Assembly: GCA_016584305.1 (NCBI GenBank)
Contig: JACEEZ010004786.1
Location: forward strand, 246,041 to 310,040
DNA from: Chionoecetes opilio
Taxonomy: Eukaryota > Arthropoda > Malacostraca > Decapoda > Majidae
Reading direction: 5' to 3'
DNA length: 64,000 bases
Shown: piece by piece, positions 20,019-32,367 of the stretch
How positions within the stretch are numbered: the stretch's first letter is position 1
Layout: the number at the start of each line of letters is the position of its first letter
Notes under the pieces: model-generated
Database searches by the model: none
The model's input: only the letters and a program-made list of their open reading frames with translations
What the model was told of the DNA's origin: nothing
Translations under genes and position numbers: made by a program

Positions 20019-20385
20019 GCATTTACGCAAGCCCGAAGGAAAAATAGACTGAATTTATGCAAGCCCGAAGGAAAAATAGACTGAATTTATGCAAGCCCGA
20101 AGGAAAAATAGACTGAATTTATGCAAGCCCGAAGGAAAAATAGACTGAATTTATGCAAGCCCGAAGGAAAGACGAATTTATGAAGGAAGACACAAATAGG
20201 ACGTGGAATTAGCAAGCCGAGGAAAAACGACCGTGAATTAGCAAGCCGAAGGAACAAATAGACCGGAATCATTATGAAGCAGAGGAAAATAGACCGGTGA
20301 ATTATAGGAGACCAAAGGAAAAATAGACGGGAATTATGCAAGCCGAAGGAAAGTAGAACCGGGAATTATGAAGCCCGTTTCAGAC
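20019..20385 (+). repeat. 32-bp minisatellite decaying rightwards
   Basis: Unit AAGCCCGAAGGAAAAATAGA followed by CTGAATTTATGC, about 5 clean copies from 20019 to about 20170. The remaining copies carry many small indels. The sharp change from clean to heavily indel-bearing copies suggests consensus error rather than ageing. Confidence 0.85.
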
Positions 20386-23118
20386 CGGTGAATGACGGAG
20401 AAGCATGGAATGAGAGGAACATGATGAGTAGGACATCTGTATCAATACACTGTGAATGAGAGAGACACGTGAAATAGTATTGAAAGAGACAAGGAGAAAA
20501 AATGAAGGAACAGACTATTAGACCAGTAGGAGGAGACAGCGGTGAGAGGAGACAGGTGTAGGTTAGCATCATGCCTCTAGGAACAGCATGTGATAGAGGA
20601 CGACAGCTTGAATGAAGAGACACTGTGAATAAGGAACACTTGAATGAGAGGAGACAGCATGAATGAGAGAACACGTGAATGAGAGAAAGTGTGAATGAAC
20701 GGAGAGATATGAGAGGACACTGGATGAGAACAGCTAACTGATGGAACTGCGCCGTGAATACAGCCATGAATGAGAAACGCATGTGAATGAGAGCGACGGC
20801 GAATGAGAGACCCAGCATAACCTGTAAGGATCAAGCATATGAAGGACCGGCAAGTGAATGAAGGGTCAGCTGTGATAGAGGAGACAGTCAAGAGAAGACA
20901 GCATTAATGCATCATGGGACACTGTGATGAGGGACGGCGTGAGGGAGACAGCAGTGAATGAGAGGAGACAGCAGTGAATGAGAGGAGACAGCAGTGACTA
21001 AGAGGGGACAGCAGTGAATGAGAGAGGACAGCAGTGAATGAGAGGAGACAGCTGTGAATGAGAGGAGACAGCTGTGAATGAGAGGAGACAGCAGTGAATG
21101 AGAGGAGACAGCAGTGAATGAGAGGAGACAGCTGTGAATGAGAGGAGACAGCAGTGAATGAGAGGAGACAGCAGTGAATGAGAGAGGACAGCAGTGAATG
21201 AGAGGACGAGGATGAGGAACAGCATGTGAATGAGAGGAGACAGGTGAATGAGAGGAGACAGCAGTGAATGAGAGGAGACAGCAGTGAATGAGAGGAGACA
21301 GCTATGACTGAGAGGAGACAGCAGTGAATGAGAGGAGACAGCAGTGAATGAGAGGAGACAGCTGTGAATGAGAGGAGACAGCTGTGGATGAGAGGAGACA
21401 GCTGTGAATGAGAGGAGACAGCATGTGAATGAGAGGTGATGAGAGGAGACAGTTGAATGAGAGAGGACAGCAGTGAATGAGAGGAGACAGCTGTGAATGA
21501 GAGGAGACAGCTGTGAATGAGAGGAGACAGCAGTGAATGAGAGGAGACAGCTGTGAATGAGAGGAGACAGCTGTGAATGAGAGGAGACAGCAGTGAATGA
21601 GAGGAGACAGCAGTGAATGAGAGGAGACAGCTGTGAATGAGAGGAGACAGCTTGATGGAGGGACGCTGAATGAGAGGAGACAGCTGTGAAAGGAGCAGCG
21701 TGATGAGAGAGACAGCGTGAATGAGAGGAGACAGCTGTGAATGAGAGGAGACAGCTGTGAATGAGAGGACGTGTGGGGGACAGCAGTGAGAGAACAGATG
21801 ATGAGGGGAGACAGCTGTGAATGAGAGGAGACAGCAGTGAATGAGAGGAGACAGCAGTGAATGAGAGGAGACAGCAGTGAATGAGAGGAGACAGCTGTGA
21901 ATGAGAGGAGACAGCAGTGAATGAGAGGAGACAGCAGTGAATGAGAGGAGACAGCAGTGAATGAGAGGAGACAGCTGTGAATGAGAGGAGACAGCTGTGA
22001 ATGAGAGGGAAGAGACAGCAGTGAATCAGAGTGATGAGGAGACAGCTGTGAATGAGAGGGGACAGCTGTGAATGAGAGGGGACAGCTGTGAATGAGAGGA
22101 GACGAGACTGGAGAACAGCTGGAATGAGAGGAGACAGTAGTGAATGAGAGGAGACAGCTGTGAATGAGAGGAGACAGCTGTGAATGAGAGGAGACAGCTG
22201 TGAATGAGAGGAGACAGCTGTGAATGAGAGGAGACAGCTGTGAATGAGAGGAGACAGCAGTGACTGGAGAACAGAGATGAGGGAACAGCTGTGAATGAGA
22301 GGAGACAGCTGTGAATGAGAGGGACAGCTGACTAGGAGACAGCAGTGAATGAGAGGAGACAGCATGTGAATGAGAGACGGGATGAGAGGACAGCTTGAAT
22401 GAGAGGAGACAGCAGTGAATGAGAGGAGACAGCTGTGAATGAGAGGAGACAGCAGTGAATGAGAGGAGACAGCAGTGAATGAGAGGAGACAGCTGTGAAT
22501 GAGAGGAGACAGCTGTGAATGAGAGGAGACAGCAGTGAATGAGAGGAGACAGCTGTGAATGAGAGGAGACAGCAATGAATGAGAGGAGACAGCTGTGAAT
22601 GAGAGGAGACATCAGTGAATGAGAGGAGACAGCTGTGAATGAGAGGGGACAGCTGTGAATGAGAGGGGACAGCTGTGAATGAGAGGGAACAGCTATGAAT
22701 GAGAGGAGACAGCTGTGAATGAGAGGAGACAGCTGTGAATGAGAGGAGACAGCTGTGACTGAGAGGAGACAGCTGTGAATGAGAGGAGACAGCTGTGAAT
22801 GAGAGGAGACAGCTGTGAATGAGAGGAGACAGCTGTGAATGAGAGGAGACAGCTGTGAATGAGAGGAGACAGCTGTGAATGAGAGGAGACAGCTGTGAAT
22901 GAGAGGAGACAGCTGTGAATGAGAGGAGACAGCTGTGAATGAGAGGAGACAGCTGTGAATGAGAGGAGACAGCTGTGAATGAGAGGAGACAGCTGTGAAT
23001 GAGAGGAGACAGCTGTGAATGAGAGGAGACAGCTGTGAATGAGAGGAGACAGCTGTGAATGAGAGGAGACAGCTGTGACTGAGAGGAGACAGCAGTGAAT
23101 GAGAGGAGACAGCTATAA
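20386..23118 (+). repeat. 20-bp satellite (GAGGAGACAGCTGTGAATGA), about 135 copies
   Basis: The unit repeats in register with 60-base spacing every three copies. Copies before about 20990 are heavily degraded by indels. A two-state variation (CAGCTGTG or CAGCAGTG) is mixed between about 20940 and 22740, then nearly uniform CAGCTG from 22740 to 23080. As 20 is not a multiple of three and the minus strand has no stops, overlapping frames of up to 614 codons appear; none is likely to be a real protein. The CTG variant contains the E-box CAGCTG. Confidence 0.95.
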
Positions 23119-23299
23119 ATGGACCGTCGGCATTGCCCGCCAACATTCAGCAAGTTTAATATTGGGCGGGCATGCCCGTCACTCACGGGTCAGCGCCGAA
23201 CGCATGCTTCAAGTTATCCCCAATTTTCACCATCTAGATATTTTTGTATCAAAACCAAGAAAGTCAGCTGATTACGAATCTGTAATAAAAAATTAAATG

Positions 23300-23495
23300 G
23301 AAGAAATAGTTGAGAAATTGCAGCGAGTTGAAGACAAAAATTGAGAAAAATGTTTATACACTATTTCTTTTTGCTATATTTTTTAGAATACACAAAAAGG
23401 TTTTCGTATATTTTTCTTGCTTATTATATGCAGAAATGTGTCATGAAGATGATAGTTGGGTCAGTTTTTCTAAAACTCCTGTGGTCATTTCATAA
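23300..23495 (-). repeat. diverged fragment related to the 54-kb foldback arm
   Basis: GCGAGTTGAAG, then ATGTTTATACACTATTT and ATATGCAGAAATGTGTCATG lie in the same order as in the right arm of the foldback element at 54703-55362. The similarity is partial but collinear over about 180 bp. Confidence 0.55.
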
Positions 23496-23674
23496 TCTCG
23501 AGTGATTGTATACGATATGCAGAGGACATGACTCTATCAGGAAGCGCCCTGAACGCCGAGCAAAACCATTCAGTGTGGACACAACTCTGGCAACGGCATT
23601 GCTCGTCGGCAAGCACCGACGGTGGTGAGTGGCAGTGTGTACGGGGGTTTACAGGGAGTCCAAGTTAGGTGATT

Positions 23675-23906
23675 TTAACCCCTTCATGCCCAGATCTTTC
23701 CTTAAAAAAACCCTTAACCTTTCCTTAATAAAAAAAATATGTTGTCGAGCCATAAAATCACGAAAAGTAACTGAATATACCAAATTAGTTAGTCGACAAA
23801 GATACTAAACAGGTCATATCTATAAAATATTGCTTATATTCACTAAAAATCGTCTAATGGTACCCAAATTACAATGGAAATTACGTTCTGGGTCTCAAGG
23901 GGTTAA
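23675..23906 (-). mobile_element. TTAA MITE copy 8
   Basis: TTAACCCCTTCATGCCCAGA at the left and ACGTTCTGGGTCTCAAGGGG then TTAA at the right. It holds a small internal duplication (CTTAAAAAAACCC near 23701) that makes it about 20 bp longer than the other copies. Confidence 0.9.
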
Positions 23907-24897
23907 GGGTGTGTTAGGTCACGTTATCCTGTTACCTGACTTTTGATACTTTGTGTGAGGGGAAAAAAAAAGTGCGAATTCATCACTGCTCGTTAGCCCA
24001 GGATACGGTGAAGCTGGGGTAGGGGGAGGGCCGTAAGGGAGATTTAAAAGTCAATCTGAAATAAGAGGAGATTTTACTAACGTCTCGCTCAAAAAAGTAT
24101 TTACAAACACCACCACCACCAGATTCCCGCCCCTGCTACCTGGCTCGCAACAGCCTTCCTCTCAACCATAGGTCCCTGAGCTCAGACACAGTGACGACGG
24201 CAAACAGGTAGAAAGAAGAAGAGTAGGAATGGAAGGGTAGTTGACCTGGGCAGCAGGGGACGAAGGAGTGTACACAACAGAGGTGGTGAGAGAGCAACTA
24301 TCCGTGTTCCGTCGGGATCTCTTCTGCCTTGGACAGCCGGGGCGCATATTCCCGTTTTCTGGAAGAGTATGTGGCGTTTACTCTAGAACATGGCGGGATA
24401 GGTTACGTTAGGTTACGAATAGGGTAGGTTAGTTTTCCTGGTTAACCTTCGGAAACTTTGTGTGGGAATCACAATGAGGGTATTTTCGAGAATTTCCTAT
24501 GGTTAGTTTCGGAGCTACAGCCAAGCGTCTTCACCCAGAAACCACATACTCGCATAGAGAACGGGAATAAGCAGCCGGGGCCAGGCGCCTCGTAACCTCC
24601 ACTCCAGACCAGAGGGCTTCGAGTCTTCGTGTTGAAGCAGAGGTCGGGACGTGGTGAAGACGTAGCGGGTGACTGAAACAGTCTTAATTGGAGCCCCGAA
24701 CGGACTAAACAGGTGGTGGAAGAGGGAGGAGGGGGTGATGGGGGGGGGGGACAAGCGCCCGAACGCCTGAAAGTGGTGGTTCGCTCTTACACTTTGTTGC
24801 CTTGTTACTCGTTATATTCAGTGTGTTTAGGGGCACAGGTAAAAGTGTAGGTTACAAGAATCCTAGACTGTAAGAACGTGAAGGGTGGTTGGTCTGA
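23907..24897. other. no recognisable gene; small TTAGG-like cluster
   Basis: About 1 kb without supported exons. GGGATAGGTTACGTTAGGTT at 24393-24412 and AGGGTAGGTTAG nearby are telomere-like hexamer fragments. Confidence 0.4.
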
Positions 24898-25336
24898 GTC
24901 CTAGAGAGGCTGGATGGGATGAAGGCTGGAAGGGTGCCGATTGGGTTGAAGGGGTGTGGGTGCAGGAAGAGGCAAGAGGGGTGAGGGGTGAGGGAGGAAG
25001 GGGTAAGAGGGGTTAGGGGTGAGGGGTGAGAGAGGAAGGGGTAAGAGGGGTGAGGGAGGAAGGGGTAAGAGGGGTGAGGGGTGAGGGAATGGAGTTGTGA
25101 ATGCTGTCAAGTAACTCAGCATAATGTACTCGCCGAGGTTCGTGCAAGCGAGTAGAGGCTGGGCAAGTAGCGAGTAGCGAGCTAGAGAGGCTGGGATTGG
25201 ATGAAGGCTGGAAGGGTGGGGATTGGGTTGAAGTGGTGTGGGGGCAGGAAGAGGGGTGAGGGGTGAGGGGGAGGAATGCTGAACGCTGTCAAGTAACTCA
25301 ACATAATGTACTCGCCGAGGTTGGTGTAAGCGAGTC
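24898..25336. repeat. imperfect tandem duplication with internal GGGGTGAGG repeats
   Basis: CTAGAGAGGCTGG to AAGCGAGT occurs at 24902-25151 and again at 25182-25336. The two share CAAGTAACTCA-CATAATGTA and CTCGCCGAGGTT. The first copy is longer because of an internal expansion of AAGGGGTAAGAGGGGTGAGG units. Confidence 0.8.
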
Positions 25337-25419
25337 TCGGGGCTGCACTGCTATTATGCCCGGTGATGGAGTTTACTTGCGTGATATTGCGCAGACCTCC
25401 CCCACACACACCATAAAAG

Positions 25420-26158
25420 CAGGGATGTCAATTTTCCGCGGATTCGCGGATTTCCGAGTATTTTATTGCCAGCTGGGTAATTTCTGTGAATCTTGTAGAT
25501 TCGGGTTAATTTTTTTTTTGGGTGTACATAGTTGCCTAGCCCACAGCCGAAAGCCACTGATCCAGCACAGACCATAAACATTTTTTTTGGCTGCCAAGCG
25601 GGAAGTTAATACTAGGCTGCCGATATCTCCTGACTCCACTGCTACAAGTTTGCTCAGGAGGCAGTATGTTGGGGGTGGAATACAGCAGCCCACAGCCAGT
25701 ATGTTGGGGGTGGATTACAGCAGCCACAGCCAGGTGAGATAGCTCTGGTGATCCAGGGGTCTGGTATCGATTGGCACACTGCCCTCACTGTGTCAAGTTT
25801 GCAGGCTCCAGGCCTGGAGAGTTCAATGCAGGGATGCCACAGCAGGAGGCAAGCCAGATTGGCCAGAGGGTATATACTCAATATAGGATGGCCAGAGATA
25901 TATACATATACACAAATTGTGGACACAAAAACAGACAAAATTGAGACCAGAAATTATTATAGATATAACCAAGGACCTCTCAGAAGGTCTCTCAGAGCAT
26001 GAACTTTACAAAAAATCTCGGGGGGGCTTACAGCGCCCCCCGAACCCCCAGCTGGGAGGTTCCCTCGCTACGGTCAGTCAGCCTCCCTGCGCTCGGATGA
26101 GTTGGTCGCCCTATTATTTTATTTCAGAGTTTTTTTTCTTTTCTTGTTGACATCCCTG
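25420..26158. mobile_element. TIR element with CAGGGATGTCAA ends, 739 bp
   Basis: Ends CAGGGATGTCAA and TTGACATCCCTG are perfect 12-bp inverted repeats. Flanking TAAAAG occurs on both sides (25414-25419 and 26159-26164), giving a 6-bp duplication, or a longer one with mismatches. The CAGGG-type end suggests hAT-like. Inside lie a duplicated 31-bp block (CAGTATGTTGGGGGTGG twice near 25660-25720) and a GC-rich hairpin around 26020-26050. No transposase frame. Confidence 0.8.
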
Positions 26159-26312
26159 TAAAAGGCGTTCTATTACCTGTCACGTTCAGCAGATAATGTT
26201 TACCAAGTTCTAGAGAGAATACAAGTTTACTCTATAGTGGATCGACCTCTATAGGCCTTGATGTGTAATACCATACCGTACGCACATGATTTTTTTCTTC
26301 CCCTAGCTATAA

Positions 26313-26500
26313 CAATTTTAGAACATAAATAAATAAGGAAGCTACAAGAGGCCGCGAGACCTACACGTGGTAGTTCCTGTTACTTAATACTACCTACATC
26401 CACCTTTCATCCCCATCCATGAAATGATCTAGCCTCCTTTTAAAACTCCCTATTGACTCCGCACTAACTACCTGACGAGTGACGAGTCCATTCCAAATTT
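26313..26500 (-). mobile_element. CR1-like LINE 3' fragment
   Basis: AGGAAGCTACAAGAGGCCGC, CTACACGTGGTAGTTCCTG and CCACCTTTCATCCCCATCCA are the reverse complement of the CR1 3' UTR and ORF2 end. The fragment runs up to the GAGTCAATAGGGAG region and then leaves the family. Confidence 0.85.
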
Positions 26501-26774
26501 TGCGTGTAATCATAGGCATTTGAGGATTTGGAGTAGCCTAATGACCAGTATCTGTATCGTTTGTCAGGCTTACAGAAGGGGATGTTAGCGTCAGGTGGCA
26601 CGTTGCTGGAATGCTCATCGTTTCCTTGTCTTCTGAGCATGTAGTCATTATAATTAATCAATGCTCTGGGATACAAGGACTCAGTTTCCTTATTTACCTC
26701 GAATTTCAGTCTGCACGTCGGTTCATTGAGGTACCAGGGAAGATCTCTGGGCAGCCGCTTCACTGTGGAGATTA

Positions 26775-26872
26775 CTTTTTTTTTTTCTCTCTCTTTTTTT
26801 TACTTCACAAAGGACTGACCAAAGGCATATTTATTATTTTTTTTTCATCACAAAGGACTGGTCACGGGCAAA
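26775..26872 (-). mobile_element. two tandem Jockey-like LINE 3' ends
   Basis: TTCACAAAGGACTGACCA and ATCACAAAGGACTGGTCA, each preceded by a T run, are two truncated 3' termini in the same orientation, as in the triple at 13603-13850. Confidence 0.75.
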
Positions 26873-26879
26873 ACAAAGA

Positions 26880-26985
26880 CGGAGGGGTGGATGGATGGAT
26901 AGGGGGCTGGAGTGGAGGAATGAATGGATGGATGGATGGAGGGAGGATGGAAGGGGTGGAGGGGTGATAACAGTGATGGTGGTGG
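26880..26985. repeat. GGAT/GGTG-rich simple repeat
   Basis: GGATGGATGGATGGAGGGAG units and a following GATGGTGGTGGTGGTAG tract. Confidence 0.75.
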
Positions 26986-27466
26986 TGGTAGCGTCTAAAG
27001 GAGCTGTAATGATTCTATGAACATTGTGTTGTCTTAGTACCGAATGTGTGTTGCATTGTATATTTTCCAGGCATGTCAAAATAAATAGTCGGTATGGATG
27101 TTCAAATTTTCGTTTTTGAAAGATTTTGGTCAATTTTATTGCAAGAGAGATGATGATAAGAGATAGATAAGTTAAGATAAGCTAGGAGAGGATGACATTT
27201 TCTCAGTTTTTTTTTTTTTTTTTTACTTTAGAATATACTGTTGGGAAGGACTTGATTGAAGGGCGATTTTTGAAATTGATTAAATATCTATATATATTTT
27301 TTTTGCCGAGCATTTGACATGTATGATAGTGAGTCACAATTTACTAGTTTGTATATCTATCTCTCGAATGATTTAGTTGGTTTCTTAGATGTATTTTAAC
27401 CGTTCTAGTTATCAAATAGTCGAAAGTATATGAGTCATGGTAAACCGCTATTTTTTTTTTTTTGTG
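26986..27466. other. no recognisable feature
   Basis: AT-rich sequence with T runs at 27209-27226 and 27450-27462. Nothing coding is supported. Confidence 0.4.

Positions 27467-27536
<70 letters not shown>
27467..27536. repeat. (GT)n microsatellite
   Basis: Thirty or more GT dinucleotides after a T run. First of a dense cluster that extends to about 37.5 kb. Confidence 0.95.
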
Positions 27537-27537
<1 letters not shown>

Positions 27538-27715
27538 AGGAGAGGTTTGGTGTAAGTTTTGCGACGGCAGAGAACAGACGGAGGGGGAAGGAACACATGA
27601 TCAATAGGTAACTAGATAGCCTACAAAAGAAAGGATAGCAAAAAAAATCATAGTGGGCGCGGTGAGGCTTGATGTGAGGGGAGAGGGCGAGGGGAGGCAT
27701 GACATTGTTTAGTGA

Positions 27716-28062
27716 GGGAGGGGAAGTGGAAAGGAAGAGAGAGGTTGGGGAGCAGGAAGAGGGGAAGAATTGGGTGGTTTAGAGTGAGGGGAAGTGTAGA
27801 GAGAGAGGAGAGAGGTTGGGGAGCAGGAAGAGGGGAAGAATTGGGTGGTTTAGAGTGAGGGGAAGTGGAGAGGAAGAAGAGAGAGGTTGGGGAGCAGGAA
27901 GAGGGGAAGAATTGGATAGTTTAGAGTGAGGGGAAGTGTAGAGAGAGAAGAGGTTGGGTAGCAGGAAGAGGGGAAGAATTAGGTGGTTTAGAGAGAGGGG
28001 AAGTGTAGAGAGAGAAGAGGTTGGGGAGCAGGAAGAGGGGAAAAATTGGGTGGAAGTCAAGA
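27716..28062 (+). repeat. 67-71-bp VNTR, 5 copies
   Basis: GGTTGGGGAGCAGGAAGAGG recurs at 27743, 27814, 27885, 27952 (as GGTTGGGTAG) and 28019, with TTTAGAGTGAGGGGAAGTG between. The purine-rich unit has no stops on the minus strand, giving a spurious 93-codon frame. Confidence 0.9.
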
Positions 28063-28307
28063 TTCAGGAAAGACATGAGAGGAGTGGAGCTTTTGTGGAG
28101 GCATGGTGGAGAGAGAGGCTGGAGGAGGTAATGAGAGGGAGGGAGGGAGGTATTAATCCACCCTGCAATCTGGAGTAGAGGAGGAGGGGCCAGTGCGGAA
28201 GTGTGGAAGAGGATGAGGAGGACATTCTAGTGAACAGAGTGAACAGGAGGGAGGTGGACGGAAGGGAAGGAGGGATAAACTCAAGGAGATGATGACGAGT
28301 AGTACTG

Positions 28308-28417
<110 letters not shown>

Positions 28418-28435
28418 TTCACTTGATTTACTGGA

Positions 28436-28976
28436 GGATGTTTTCTTTCCTTTCCCTTCTCTTTCCTTCCTTTCTTTCCCTTCCCTTCCATTCCATTCTC
28501 TTTCTTTTCTTTTCTTTCCTTCTCATACCTTCCCTTCCCTTTCCTTCCCTTCTCATCCTTTCTCTTCCCTTCTTTTCCTTCCCTTCCCTTCCCTTCCCTT
28601 CCCTTCCCTTTCCTTCCCTTCTCATCCTTTCTCTTCCCTTCTTTTCCTTCCCTTCCCTTCCCTTCCCTTCCCTTCCCTTCCCTTTCCTTCCCTTCCCTTC
28701 CCTTCCCTTCCCTTCCCTTCCCTTTCCTTCCCTTCCATTCCATTCTCTTTCTTTCTTCTTTCCTTTCCTCTCTCCCTTCCTTCCCTTTTCCTTCCCTCTC
28801 CCTTTCTTCTTCTCCCTTCCTTCCTTCCTTCCCTTCCCTTCCCTTCCTCCTTCCCTTCCTTCCCTTCCTTCCCTTCCTTCCTTTCTCCTCCTCCTCCTTC
28901 TTTTCCTTCCTTTCTCTTCCTTTCCTCCTTCCTTCCCTTCCCTTCCCTTCCCTTCCCTTCCCTTCCCTCTCTTTAA
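28436..28976. repeat. 540-bp polypyrimidine tract (CCTTC)n
   Basis: An almost unbroken C/T strand made of TTCCC and TTCCTTTC units. The mirror-symmetric segments have the composition needed for intramolecular triplex (H-DNA). It is stop-free in several frames, so the frames of 190-250 codons here are artefacts. Confidence 0.95.
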
Positions 28977-29156
28977 GGGAGGGGAGGGTGAGGGGAAGCA
29001 GTGATAGAAGAGTGAGTGCTGTGTGGAGGAAGGAGAGAGGGCAGGACCTGGAACCCATGTATTGTGTGTCAAGTATAATGAAGACTTGTAAGAGTTTCCT
29101 GCATTTTGAATACTGGTATACTGGAGAGGGAATGGTGGATGCTATTTTGTGCTGAC

Positions 29157-29339
<183 letters not shown>

Positions 29340-29387
29340 ATCAATATATATTTAGTTAAAATGATAGAGTTACCAATGTATAAAAAA

Positions 29388-29390
<3 letters not shown>

Positions 29391-29480
<90 letters not shown>
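29391..29480. repeat. (GA)n microsatellite
   Basis: Forty-five GA dinucleotides, 52 bp after the previous array. Confidence 0.97.
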
Positions 29481-29484
<4 letters not shown>

Positions 29485-29619
29485 GTATGGGATGTCATGA
29501 TGAGGAGCTGAGTGAGTGTATTGAGCGAACACCTGTGCGGGGGCGGGCAGGCAGGCGGGCAGGTGCGCTCACAAAAGGTTAAAGGACATTTCAACCTGCA
29601 CGCCTCAAACACCTGTCTC

Positions 29620-29648
29620 TGTGTGTGTGTGTTTGTGTGTGTGTGTGT

Positions 29649-29742
<94 letters not shown>

Positions 29743-29743
29743 G
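29620..29743. repeat. (GT)n microsatellite
   Basis: Compound GT array with single-base breaks near 29629-29632, 29649 and 29681. Confidence 0.97.
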
Positions 29744-29883
29744 TGTCGTGCTGGGGTTGACAGGTAGAGGATTAATTGTATACAGGTGTGTTTTTGTACC
29801 CATGTCTGTTTTCTGTTAGTTTCTCTGATGTTAAGTGTTGCTATGGGATACATTTTTATTTATTTGTTCATTATTATTTGTTA

Positions 29884-29960
29884 TTTACGTTTGAGCCTAT
29901 AGCGCCTGTAGGCTATTATCTTCCTTCCTTAGGTTTCTTATCTTCTAAAAGGTATATATT
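29884..29960 (+). repeat. dispersed repeat, copy 2 (TATAGCGCCTGTAGGCTATT)
   Basis: Second copy of the repeat at 6978, followed by CTTCCTTCCTTAGG. Confidence 0.6.
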
Positions 29961-30091
29961 TTGACATTCAGGTGTGCAGGGTTTTATTTATAAAGTGTTT
30001 TTAACTTTATATATAGTACAGTTCTTCCCTTATACATGGATCGTCTCCTTATAACGCTAGTGTAGGAATTAGTTACATGAATTATCTTTTA

Positions 30092-30094
<3 letters not shown>

Positions 30095-30187
<93 letters not shown>

Positions 30188-30237
30188 TCTTCTCTCTATA
30201 TATATATATTATATATATATATATAATATATATATAT
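30095..30237. repeat. (TC)n then (TA)n microsatellite
   Basis: About 100 bp of TC followed directly by about 40 bp of TA with register slips. Confidence 0.95.
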
Positions 30238-30452
30238 TGCACATATCTCTTATCCAGGTTAGATCATTACGTTGCAGGTTGATTATAGGTATATATGAGG
30301 CTTATAATAATTCAGGGTCTATAATGTACAGGTGTCTTGCGTGAAGTACAGGTGTTTGGATACATAACAGGTGGGGTTATAAATGAGACAGGTGTGTATA
30401 GATGCTCTAGATGTGGGCACACTTTATTATTATTATTATTTCTTTTTTTTTT

Positions 30453-30540
30453 TTTACCTTTGGAACCTATAGCTCCTGTAGGCAATTATATTCCTTCCTT
30501 AGGTTTTATCTTCTTTTTCCTTGAGGACTCATATGGTTGA
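30453..30540 (+). repeat. dispersed repeat, copy 3
   Basis: CCTATAGCTCCTGTAGGCAA and CTTCCTTAGGTTTTATCTTC then TTCCTTGAGGACTCATATGG; point changes break the palindrome present in copies 1 and 2. Confidence 0.6.
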
Positions 30541-30595
30541 TATAGATATACGTAGTGGACAATATTACTATCTATATAAGGAGGCAGGTAATAGA

Positions 30596-30613
30596 TAGAT
30601 AGATAGATAGATT
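30596..30613. repeat. (GATA)n short array
   Basis: Four to five ATAG units. Confidence 0.85.
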
Positions 30614-30752
30614 GTTTATTGACCACAGCTCCAACTACAACCAGTACATCTGACTTTAGAATATGTACAAAGAAATGTGACAAACAATCAAAATAAAAAC
30701 AAAAACAGTCATAGTCCACATAATCAAACAATAACCAAAAGGTTAAACAATT

Positions 30753-30876
<124 letters not shown>

Positions 30877-30974
30877 GTAAGGGAACACATCTTATCCCTT
30901 CGTTGGTTGGGTTAAGAGATCCTTCGCCTTGCAGAATAATGGTGATGGAGTGGTGACAAGATAGTAATGGATAG

Positions 30975-31176
30975 TGGTGTTATGGTGATGGTGACGAGTG
31001 GTGATGAGTGGTGACGGATACTGATGTGTTATGAAGACAAAGAGATAGACGATAATGTTACTTTTATGAGTATACGTGGATAGTTGTGATGGTGGTGGTA
31101 GTAGTGGTAGGGATGATAATTGTATGATGGTGGTGGTGGTGATAGGGGTATTGGTGCTCGTGAAGTAATAGTGGTA

Positions 31177-31190
<14 letters not shown>
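30975..31190 (+). repeat. segmental duplicate A (partner at 34927-35135)
   Basis: The stretch from GGTGTTATGGTGATGGTGA through AGAGATAGACGATAATGT and ATACGTGGATAGTTGTGATG to GTGAAGTAATAGTGG occurs again 3.95 kb downstream with only a few changes. Both copies run directly into a GTA array. Confidence 0.88.
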
Positions 31191-31252
<62 letters not shown>

Positions 31253-31319
31253 AGGTAGTAGTAGTAGTAGTAGTAGTAGAGGTAGTAGTAGTAGTAATAG
31301 TAGTAGTAGTAGAGGTAGC

Positions 31320-31351
<32 letters not shown>

Positions 31352-31372
31352 AAGAAGTAGTAGAGGTAGTAA

Positions 31373-31449
<77 letters not shown>
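31168..31449. repeat. (GTA)n trinucleotide array, about 280 bp
   Basis: Mostly pure GTA with scattered GAG, AGA and AAT interruptions. On the reverse strand it reads as poly-Thr, on the forward strand as poly-Val; neither is supported as protein. Confidence 0.97.
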
Positions 31450-31450
<1 letters not shown>

Positions 31451-31544
31451 CCTTCTTCTGCACGGTTGGCGAGGTTATTGGCGTCATTTATGGGTGGGAT
31501 GGAAGCCTTTCATTAAGACCCGCGTGATGCAGGAGGCCTGGCAT

Positions 31545-31547
<3 letters not shown>

Positions 31548-31595
<48 letters not shown>

Positions 31596-31596
31596 A
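31548..31596. repeat. (TC)n microsatellite
   Basis: Forty-nine bp with one CC break. Confidence 0.95.
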
Positions 31597-31672
31597 AAAG
31601 AAGAAGGGAAAGAGGGAAAAGTGGTTAATATGGTTGAGAAGGGAAAGAAGAAGAAGAGTGACAAGATAAAGC

Positions 31673-31866
<194 letters not shown>

Positions 31867-32133
31867 TACAAAGCGTAAGTAAGCCCTGTCTGGCCTAAAA
31901 AGAATGCGGTGAATGGATCCTGAGAAGAAAAAAAGTTCAACATAATCTTCTTAACTTCCCCGATGAGTTAAATGAAGGACAGAAAACTGAAGGTAAAGTT
32001 TGTCCCTTTAAAGTCAAGCCGCCAGTAGACGTGCAAATGTTCGCTCCCATCCTGACACTACTTTCTGATGCTATAACGAACCTCTTATTTCTTTTTTTCT
32101 CTTTCTCTTTTTAACTTAGTATATTTGGGCTCT

Positions 32134-32148
32134 CTCTATCTGTCTGTC

Positions 32149-32179
<31 letters not shown>

Positions 32180-32296
32180 GTCTGTCTGTTTCTCTCTCTC
32201 TGTCTGTCTGTCTCTCTCTGTTTGTCTGTCTCTCTCTCTGTCTGTCTGTCTGTCTCTCTGTCTGTCTGTCTCTCTCTCTGTCTGTCTGTCTGTCTC

Positions 32297-32367
<71 letters not shown>

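Noticed and set aside
20998..23186. Minus-strand frames of 284-614 codons (Ser/His/Leu-rich repeats)
   Set aside because: They are the antisense translation of the 20-bp satellite in all three frames; no start context, splice sites or composition of a real protein.
31029..31527. Poly-Thr and poly-Val proteins
   Set aside because: GTA trinucleotide array translated in both strands.
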